NCBI GenBank assembly: GCA_900542675.1
Contig: UQOT01000071.1
Location: 1 to 10,467, forward strand
Length of the DNA: 10,467 nt
Source of the DNA: an uncultured Eubacteriales bacterium
GTDB taxonomy: Bacteria; Bacillota; Clostridia; Monoglobales; Monoglobaceae
Reading direction: 5' to 3'
Program-made: the position numbers and the translations under genes
In this document: positions 1 to 4,395 of the stretch, in pieces
Layout of the letters: every line of letters starts with the position of its first letter
Numbering within the stretch: the first letter of the stretch is position 1
Notes under the pieces: generated by a model
The model's database searches: none
Seen by the model: only the letters and a program-made list of their open reading frames with translations
Told to the model about the DNA's origin: nothing

Positions 1-30
1 ATAATACAAAATTTTATATTTGAAATATGA

Positions 31-53
31 CAGATAGAAATATCTGCTTTTTT
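31..53 (+). terminator. Short intrinsic terminator-like hairpin
   Basis: CAGATA (31-36) and TATCTG (41-46) form a 6-bp stem closed by a GAAA loop, followed by C and six T residues (48-53). It sits 29 bases before the first small gene, and probably ends or attenuates a transcript entering from the left. The stem is short, so strength is uncertain. Confidence 0.5.
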
Positions 54-82
54 AATACCCTAAAATCGAAAGGACTTGAAAA

Positions 83-244
83 ATGAAAATCGAAAATTCA
101 AAGCAGCTCTGCCCTGTTTGCAAAATCGGGCAGGACACATATTTACTTGACAACAGAAATCCGTTTTGTCCGTACTTGCATTGTCATAACGGCAAAACCT
201 GTTCGGCGTATGTACCGCTTGAAAAAGAGAATAAACCGAAGTAA
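83..244 (+). CDS. Small cysteine-rich (zinc-ribbon-like) ICE protein
   Basis: This 53-residue protein starts at ATG 83 behind an AGGA site (71-74). It has cysteines at 10, 13, 29, 34 and 40 and histidines at 33 and 35. The CPVC motif followed by a second Cys/His cluster is what a small zinc ribbon looks like. Small Cys-rich proteins with an N-terminal CPVC (for example the 'cysteine-rich KTR' type) are common in Clostridial ICEs, but this one is not a clear member of a family I can name. It is bracketed by two hairpins (31-53 and 247-282) and precedes the HTH gene, consistent with the accessory gene order of an ICE. A role in nucleic-acid or protein binding is inferred only from the cysteine pattern. 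Confidence 0.65.
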   Translation: MKIENSKQLCPVCKIGQDTYLLDNRNPFCPYLHCHNGKTCSAYVPLEKENKPK

Positions 245-246
245 CG

Positions 247-282
247 GCGTTAGGATTTAATAAAAATCTTAACGCTTTTTTT
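247..282 (+). terminator. Intrinsic terminator between small Cys-rich gene and HTH gene
   Basis: The arms 247-258 and 264-275 form a 12-bp stem with one G-U wobble, a 5-nt loop and a run of seven T (276-282). It lies just after the stop codon at 244 and just before the AAAGGGGG ribosome binding site (about 297-304) of the next gene. By form it is a strong intrinsic terminator. Confidence 0.75.
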
Positions 283-314
283 GTTGCCCGAATTTTGAAA
301 GGGGGATTTTTTGT

Positions 315-725
315 ATGGCAGTTTTTAGAATAAACAAAACCCGTGATTATACCGTGATGTCAAACTATCACTTAAAAGATACTCGTCTGTCCCTGAAATC
401 AAAGGGGCTTTTGTCAATGATGTTGTCTTTGCCGGAGGAATGGAACTATACTACAAGAGGACTTGCGGCAATCTGCAAAGAGGGCGTTGACAGTATCGGA
501 ACGGCGTTAAAGGAATTGGAGCGCAGCGGATATATTCAGCGTAACCGCGTCCGTGATGAAAAAGGCAAGATAACCGATACGGAGTATATCAATAAGAATA
601 TGTCAGCCGTAAACAAATTTACAGATTTAAAAGATAAATCATATTGGGCGTTTTATGAAATGCTTGAAGCAAGTAATACTCACAAGACCGTTGACGGCGC
701 AAACGGTGAAACTTGGGTAAAATAA
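315..725 (+). CDS. Truncated replication-initiator-like HTH protein fused to an SLH-protein tail (chimeric gene)
   Basis: This 136-aa ORF starts at ATG 315, 9-10 nt after a GGGGG-rich Shine-Dalgarno. Residues 1 to about 91 match the winged-helix N-terminus of ICE/plasmid replisome-organiser proteins: the 'RINKTRDYTVMSNYHLKD' opening, a recognition region around 'TTRGLAAICKEGVDSIGTAL', and a wing ending in 'GKITDTEY'. Family members are usually about 250-300 aa and carry on into a DnaD-like part, which is missing. From about residue 92 (nt ~588) the sequence changes to 'FTDLKDKSYWAFYEMLEA' and ends '...GETWVK', which resembles the extreme C-terminus of Clostridial SLH proteins. The gene therefore appears to be an in-frame join of two unrelated ends, made by deletion or recombination. 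The remaining domain could still bind DNA, but loss of the rest makes replication activity unlikely. The HTH half is well supported; the SLH tail is from memory of family endings. Confidence 0.7.
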   Translation: MAVFRINKTRDYTVMSNYHLKDTRLSLKSKGLLSMMLSLPEEWNYTTRGLAAICKEGVDSIGTALKELERSGYIQRNRVRDEKGKITDTEYINKNMSAVNKFTDLKDKSYWAFYEMLEASNTHKTVDGANGETWVK

Positions 726-740
726 TTGTCGATTTTGTGC

Positions 741-755
741 ATTGTAATTTACAAT
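741..755. promoter_or_regulatory. Perfect 15-bp palindrome, candidate operator
   Basis: ATTGTAATTTACAAT is two 7-bp inverted arms around one central T, and it covers the whole -35 hexamer of the acetyltransferase promoter. A dimeric repressor bound here would block RNA polymerase. I cannot assign a regulator family, and none is encoded next to it. Confidence 0.5.
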
Positions 756-770
756 GAGCTATGCTATAAT
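742..770 (+). promoter_or_regulatory. Extended -10 sigma-A promoter for the GNAT gene
   Basis: TTGTAA (742-747), a 17-bp spacer and TATAAT (765-770) preceded by TGC (762-764), an extended -10 element. Transcription should start near 777, giving a leader of about 30 nt before the ATG at 807. This makes the acetyltransferase gene independent of the surrounding ICE operon. Confidence 0.75.
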
Positions 771-806
771 TCATTTGATAAAAACATAGGATTTATGGAG
801 AGCAAA

Positions 807-1247
807 ATGAATATAAGAAAAATGCTAATTGATGATTATGATGAGGTTTATGAACTCTGGTTGTCTTGTGCAGGAATGGGATTGAATAACCTGGACGACT
901 CGAAAGATGGAATTGACATATTCCTAAGAAGAAATCCCGATACTTGTTTTGTAGCGGAATGTGAAAATAAAGTCATCGGAGTAATTATGGTTGGTAATGA
1001 CGGACGCAGAGGATACATATATCATACATCGGTAAATCCTGAATATCGAAATCAAGGTATTGGTTCAAAATTAGTTGATAACGCAATTAATGCTTTGAAA
1101 AAACAAGGAATAAATAAAATAGCATTAGTTGTATTTACCAAAAATAAAAGCGGCAATGCTTTTTGGGAAAATCAAGGCTTTACAGTGCGTGAAGATTTAA
1201 CATACAGAAATAAATCTCTCAAAGAGATAATAAGAATTGATACATAA
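807..1247 (+). CDS. GNAT-family N-acetyltransferase (YpeA-like)
   Basis: A 146-aa cytoplasmic acetyltransferase predicted to move an acetyl group from acetyl-CoA to an amine. The acetyl-CoA loop, motif A, is 'YRNQGIGSKL' at about residues 80-89 (R/Q-x-x-G-x-G pattern), preceded by the beta-4 strand 'YIYHTSVNPE'. The C-terminal 'NAFWENQGF' (117-125) is the usual motif B region. Length is typical for a single-domain GNAT. The ATG at 807 is chosen because GGAG (797-800) lies six bases upstream; the alternative ATG at 795 has no site and would place this GGAG inside the gene. The substrate is unknown: relatives with the 'MNIRKM...DYDEVYELW' start are widespread and mostly uncharacterised. Base composition is clearly more A+T-rich than the flanking genes, and it has its own promoter and possible operator. 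It interrupts an otherwise ICE-like gene order, so it was probably brought in with the SLH tail just upstream. Confidence 0.88.
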   Translation: MNIRKMLIDDYDEVYELWLSCAGMGLNNLDDSKDGIDIFLRRNPDTCFVAECENKVIGVIMVGNDGRRGYIYHTSVNPEYRNQGIGSKLVDNAINALKKQGINKIALVVFTKNKSGNAFWENQGFTVREDLTYRNKSLKEIIRIDT

Positions 1248-1295
1248 TTTTTTGAACTATTAAAATAGATGAATTATGTATAAAGGGTGTAAACG

Positions 1296-1418
1296 GTGGA
1301 GGAACGTATCGAATCGACAATGACGGTAAAAACTGAATTTGACGAGTGGGTTAAAAGCGGCTTGGATAAAGCCGAGAAAATAATTAACAAGTCAGATACA
1401 GAGAATATTAAGCAATAA
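1296..1418 (+). CDS. Small hypothetical protein, ICE operon (40 aa)
   Basis: This short frame starts at GTG 1296, eight bases after AAGGG (1283-1287). It encodes a charged, probably helical 40-residue peptide ('TEFDEWVKSGLDKAEKIINK' in its middle). An in-frame ATG at 1320 exists but has no well-placed binding site. The stop codon lies in the 5' arm of a terminator-like hairpin, and pcfB begins about 50 bases later. I do not recognise the family. It could be a complete small ICE protein or the surviving end of a longer gene cut at the rearrangement that brought in the acetyltransferase. Confidence 0.5.
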   Translation: MEERIESTMTVKTEFDEWVKSGLDKAEKIINKSDTENIKQ

Positions 1419-1449
1419 GCGGTTGTTTTAATTAAACAGCCGCTTTTTT
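1417..1449 (+). terminator. Terminator-like hairpin upstream of pcfB
   Basis: Arms 1417-1428 and 1434-1445 pair over 12 bp with one G-U wobble around the loop TAATT, followed by T residues to 1449. The pcfB binding site (GAAAGGAG, 1453-1460) follows at once. This has the form of an intrinsic terminator placed inside an ICE operon. Confidence 0.7.
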
Positions 1450-1469
1450 GATGAAAGGAGTGTTGCCTA

Positions 1470-1934
1470 TTGCAGGAAGAAATTGAAAAGAAAGCGATTG
1501 CGTTGGTTGTGTCAAGCTCCAAAATGACGGGGCGCGTATTGGCACAGGCAATGCGGATATACTTGCGCAGCCGCAAAGATAAATCCCACGAGATACCGAA
1601 AGGCAAGCAGAGCTTGGCGGACTTGGAAAAGCAAAATGCCGCATTATCGAATATTGAGATTACGAATAAAAATATCCTTTCTTTTGATAAAGTGGCAAAG
1701 AAGTATGAACTTGACTATGCCCTGAAAAAGGACAGAAGCAAAACACCGCCTTTGTACTATGTATTTTTCAAAGGACGGGACGAGGAACGCATTTCAATGG
1801 CATTTTCCGAGTATTCTCAAAAACTGCTGAAAGAAAAGCCCTCTATCCGCAAGGCGCTCTGCAAATTTGCCGAGCTCGCAAAGTCGCAGGACAGGCAGCG
1901 CGAAAAAGTCAAGGACAGGGGTATGGAATTATGA
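1470..1934 (+). CDS. pcfB: PcfB-like conjugation accessory protein (DUF3801)
   Basis: A 154-aa cytoplasmic protein of the PcfB/DUF3801 family, which works with the VirD4-type coupling ATPase and relaxase to deliver ICE or plasmid DNA to the type IV secretion channel. The start is TTG 1470, nine bases after GAAAGGAG (1453-1460). Family hallmarks seen: N-terminal 'EEIEKKAIALVVSSSKMTGR', the conserved 'SNIEITNKNILSFDKVAKKY' region (about residues 60-80), then 'DYALKKD' and 'PPLYYVFFKGRDEE'. The C-terminus is basic and probably helical. Length is close to normal and the reading frame is intact. Its last four bases overlap the start of the coupling-protein gene (ATGA at 1931-1934), the usual translationally coupled pair. 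Because the partner ATPase is destroyed, this gene probably has no function in transfer here. Confidence 0.88.
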   Translation: MQEEIEKKAIALVVSSSKMTGRVLAQAMRIYLRSRKDKSHEIPKGKQSLADLEKQNAALSNIEITNKNILSFDKVAKKYELDYALKKDRSKTPPLYYVFFKGRDEERISMAFSEYSQKLLKEKPSIRKALCKFAELAKSQDRQREKVKDRGMEL

Positions 1935-2854
1935 AGATAGACAAGAAATTTGTTCTTTCCAATCTTCCGTATCTCTTTATCTTTTGGCTTGCGGATAAGC
2001 TGGCATATATGTATAGGATAACAGAGGGCAACAAGCTGTTTGCAGTTGTTAAGGGAGTATCAGAGCTTTTTAACGCTCCGATACTCTCTTTTCATATCGT
2101 GGATTTGTCAATCGGAGTTGTAGGCGCATTTGCAGTCAAAGGCATTTTGTATGTTCGGAGCCTGAACGCAAAGAAATACCGAAAAGGCATTGAATACGGC
2201 TCTGCCCGTTGGGGTACTGCGTCTGATATTGCGCCGTACACGGACAGCGATTTTCAAAATAATATACTGCTGACAAATACGGAACGTCTGACAATGAACA
2301 GCCGCCCAAAAAATCCAAAGTACGCAAGAAACAAAAATGTTCTTGTTATCGGCGGAAGCGGTAGCGGTAAGACGAGGTTTTTAGTCAAACCAAACATTAT
2401 GCAGCTACATTCTTCCTATGTCGTAAGTGATCCGAAAGGCACTCTAATCTTGGAGTGCGGCAAGTTACTTGAACACAATAATTATGTTATCAAGGCGCTC
2501 AATACGATAAATTTCAAAAGTCCCGTTGATATGCTCTTTGAACACTTAGAGAAAAAACAGCCGGAGCATTTTGCGGTCAAGCAATACCGCAAATTCAAAT
2601 TAGCCGCCGGTAAGACATTAAAATCTATCTTGGTTAGCTGCGGCGCGCGTCTTGCGCCGTTTGATATTAAGGAGCTCAGGGACTTAATGGAATATGACGA
2701 ATTGGAGCTTGATACATTGGGCGACAGGAAAACGGCGCTGTTCATTATCACAAGCGATACGGATAACACCTTTGATTTTGTTACGGCTATGGTGGTATCA
2801 CAGCTTTTCAATATCCTTTGCACAAAGGCAGATGATGAATACGGCGGCAGACTT
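1931..2854 (+). pseudogene. Truncated VirD4/TraG-type coupling ATPase (PcfC-like), internally deleted
   Basis: This is the start of the type IV coupling protein that recruits relaxase-bound DNA to the conjugation channel at the inner membrane. Two membrane segments near residues 9-25 and 55-75 and a clear Walker A, 'GGSGSGKTR' (about 141-149, with K147 and T148), are present, followed by 'VVSDPKGT'. Two losses are visible against the family as I remember it (about 600 aa). First, 'NTINFKS' runs directly into 'PVDMLFEHLEKKQPEHFAVKQY' near nt 2519-2522, skipping roughly 60-70 residues. Second, after 'DEYGGRL' (about residue 308, nt ~2854) the protein does not continue into the Walker B/'DEFANIG' segment but becomes serine recombinase sequence. 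The open frame runs on through the join to 3082, giving a 383-aa chimera. Without Walker B it cannot be a working ATPase. Confidence 0.85.
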
Positions 2855-3525
2855 CACTTTGCTACCTGCAAAAGTTTTGACGGCTCGCAAGACCACTACC
2901 GCTGTGCAAGGTACAAGAGCAATACGGGAGATTGTACGGCGCACTTCATCAGAGAGGAAGTCTTGAAAGCTATCGTCCTTAAACGGATATTCGATGTAAC
3001 GGCACTGTTTTATGAGGATATTACCGCCTTTATGGAACTGATACACAAACAGCGGTTTGTGATGAAGCGGAAAAGGACATGAAACGCAAACGTCGGGAAG
3101 TGGAACAGGCAAAAAAACGGATTGTGGAGCTTGACCGGATTTTCAAGCGTATTTATGAGGACGACATCAATGGCACAATCATACATGAACGGTTTTTAAA
3201 ACTGTCTGCTGAGTATGAAGCGGAACAGCGAGATTTGACGGAAAAGGTAAATGCGGAGCAGAAAGAAGTCGATACATACGAACAGAATAAAAGCGATTTT
3301 GACAGCTTCGCTGCCATTATCCGCAAGTATGTAGGCATAACGGAATTGACGCCCGCTATTGTCAATAAGTTTATTAAAAAAATCGTTGTCCATGCGCCGG
3401 AAAAGATAGACGGCAAGCGTTTTCAGAAAGTGGATATTATTTTTAACTTTGTGGGAGAAATCCATTTGCCGACTGACCCGCAGACAGAATAGAAAGCAAC
3501 GAATAAACAGGAAAAGACGGCATAG
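2855..3525 (+). pseudogene. 3' fragment of a large serine recombinase (TndX/TnpX type), frameshifted
   Basis: Large serine recombinases excise and integrate ICEs of this kind. Only the C-terminal part remains. Second-half zinc-ribbon sequence ('HFATCKSFDGSQDHYRCARYK', then 'CTAHFIREEVLKAIVL') is joined in frame to the coupling protein; the first CxxC pair is lost. The coiled-coil segment follows, then a DUF4368-like end ('ELTPAIVNKFIKKIVVHAPEKIDGKR...VDIIFNFVGEI'). The frame changes near 3047-3060: the upstream frame stops at 3082, while the adjoining frame reads 'DEAEKDMKRKRREVEQAKKR' and runs to 3492. A single T lost from the TTT at 3056-3058 would explain it. A TAG at 3490-3492 is followed by ten sense codons ending in 'QEKTA' and a TAG at 3523-3525, so 3490 may be a nonsense mutation of CAG. 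The N-terminal catalytic serine domain is absent. Confidence 0.83.
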
Positions 3526-3549
3526 CCCTTGTAATAGGGCTACACCGCC
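3519..3549. terminator. Hairpin after the recombinase fragment
   Basis: TAGCCCT (3523-3529) and AGGGCTA (3536-3542) form a perfect 7-bp stem with a 6-nt loop, extended by GGC (3519-3521) with GCC (3547-3549) across a bulge. No T-run follows, so it may be a weak terminator or a structure at the element end. 3551-3659 is A+T-rich with no gene seen. Confidence 0.4.
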
Positions 3550-3659
3550 TAATCGGAAATTACTTCCTTGTAACCGAAAACAAAAAGGTTTTGAGCGTCA
3601 AATAAACAGTATTAACCTCTAAAATTGAATATTTTATAATAAAAATATCTCGGTAATTT

Positions 3660-3736
3660 TGAAGTGAACCCCAAAGTTTAGACAAAATTTAAATCTTGAA
3701 TCCGAAAAAAGCGGAATGAGTGTAGAAATTTATAGT
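3660..3736 (+). mobile_element. Left-end remnant of an IS3-family (IS150-group-like) insertion sequence
   Basis: GTGAACCCCAAAGTTTAGAC (3665-3684) resembles the terminal inverted repeats of IS3/IS150-type elements, whose ends typically read TGA-n-CCCC-AAA-n-GTTAGACA. Thirty bases inside lies AAGCGGA and an ATG (3716) that starts 'MSVEIYS', like the beginning of an IS3 OrfA. Sequence similar to the opposite-strand MobC stub begins right after, so all but about 80 bp of the IS is gone. Assigned from memory of the family ends. Confidence 0.45.
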
Positions 3737-3792
3737 CTTACCTCTGCCGTTACATCAAATTTCATTTGAATATTACGTTTTCTGTTTGCCAT
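3730..3792 (-). pseudogene. 5' stub of a MobC-like relaxosome gene
   Basis: On the minus strand an ATG at 3792, ten bases after a GAACGAGG ribosome binding site (3803-3810), begins 'MANRKRNIQMKFDVT'. This matches the start of the small MobC-type relaxosome accessory proteins that precede the relaxase gene in Tn1549-like ICEs; these bind the transfer origin and help the relaxase nick it. Similarity ends at about codon 17 (nt ~3742), where IS-like sequence begins, and the frame stops at 3730. Full-length relatives are about 100-130 aa. The relaxase gene that should follow is absent. Confidence 0.6.
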
Positions 3793-3960
3793 AATTTTTT
3801 TACCTCGTTCTTTCTATAAGGGGTTTGGGGATTTTCACCAAGATTTTTTTCAATTTTCTAAATCGAAAAACCGTGAATGGGTACTCATTCGCTTTGCTTG
3901 CTGTCCATAAAACTCCTTATACTATAATAAACAAGGGAAAAACGAAAAAATAGGCATTTT
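3793..3960. other. Former upstream region of the MobC-like gene; possible transfer-origin remnant
   Basis: This 168-bp gap holds no gene of normal size. In ICEs the sequence just upstream of mobC often contains the transfer origin. Visible structures are a GGGGTTTGGGGATTTTCACC tract (3820-3839), a near-palindrome GAATGGGTACTCATTC (3875-3890, 14 of 16 positions symmetric), and a plus-strand promoter-like pair TTGCTT / TATACT separated by 18 bp (about 3895-3924). I cannot identify a nick site. Confidence 0.3.
3885..3908 (-). other. Seven-codon mini-ORF with Shine-Dalgarno
   Basis: On the minus strand AAGGAG (3918-3913) and four bases precede ATG-GAC-AGC-AAG-CAA-AGC-GAA-TGA (peptide MDSKQSE). 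It sits about 90 bases upstream of the MobC-like start, and its stop overlaps the near-palindrome at 3875-3890. It could be a leader peptide or chance; the four-base spacing is short. Confidence 0.25.
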
Positions 3961-3998
3961 TTTGAAATTTTTGAAAAATTTTTATGGGAGGTATCAAA

Positions 3999-4046
3999 AT
4001 GATATATGGGCAGTGGGAAAACAAGGTTTTTCGTAACATTATATAG
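3999..4046 (+). other. 15-aa mini-ORF with strong ribosome binding site, possible gene stub
   Basis: GGGAGG (3986-3991) lies seven bases before ATG 3999, an excellent start, but the frame ends after 15 residues (MIYGQWENKVFRNII). A 17-bp A/T palindrome (3965-3981) sits just upstream. The good start with a very short frame suggests a gene cut off near 4040 by rearrangement; the original gene cannot be recognised. 4047-4173 is A+T-rich with no gene or structure I can support. Confidence 0.3.
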
Positions 4047-4173
4047 CTATTCGTCCAAAGATGTTGAAATTCCGATATAAAACCAATACAATTATGAGTA
4101 CAATGTGATAAATCAGAGATAATCTATTCGCAAAAACAGAGGATAAAAAAATTACAAAAAATTGTATATTCTC

Positions 4174-4203
4174 TTGATAAAAACAATACGGATATGCTAT
4201 AAT
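4174..4203 (+). promoter_or_regulatory. Predicted promoter of the SLH surface protein gene
   Basis: TTGATA (4174-4179), an 18-bp spacer and TATAAT (4198-4203) with TGC before the -10 (4195-4197). Transcription would start near 4210, leaving an untranslated leader of about 185 nt. Confidence 0.65.
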
Positions 4204-4324
4204 ATAAGCACCACATATATTTTAATAATTTTGTACAAGTTAGTATTGTAAAAATGCTGGCTTTATTTGTCGTACTTGTATGAAATTATTAGTATGAAGA
4301 TGTGTGGTAACATTAAAAATCTAA

Positions 4325-4370
4325 GCCGCGTTTTTATGCGTGGCGTAGGATTTTATGCCACGCATTTTTT
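4325..4370 (+). promoter_or_regulatory. Leader terminator with possible antiterminator (attenuator-like)
   Basis: ATGCGTGGC (4336-4344) pairs perfectly with GCCACGCAT (4357-4365), followed by six T (4365-4370): an intrinsic terminator only 26 bases before the start codon and downstream of the predicted promoter. GCCGCG (4325-4330) can instead pair with CGTGGC (4339-4344), which would disrupt the terminator. The arrangement suggests transcription attenuation, though it might simply end transcripts arriving from the left. No known riboswitch class was recognised. Confidence 0.55.
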
Positions 4371-4395
4371 AATGCAGAAACGGAGGATTTTCCAA

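Noticed and set aside
726..806. Earlier start (TTG 726) for the acetyltransferase
   Set aside because: It would translate through the promoter -35/-10; ATG 807 with GGAG gives the family's usual N-terminus.
1432..3465. Other overlapping frames inside pcfB, the coupling protein and the recombinase (for example 2482-2823 minus, 3196-3465 minus)
   Set aside because: They are antisense or out-of-frame shadows of genes with clear homology and have no start signals.
4267..4395. Upstream extension of the surface protein to TTG 4267
   Set aside because: The frame is open but has no ribosome binding site, runs through the leader terminator, and would place 43 residues before a perfect signal peptide that has its own GGAGG site.
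4204..4395. Cyclic-di-GMP or other known riboswitch in the leader
   Set aside because: I could not find the conserved core motifs of any class I know; only the terminator and an alternative pairing are visible.
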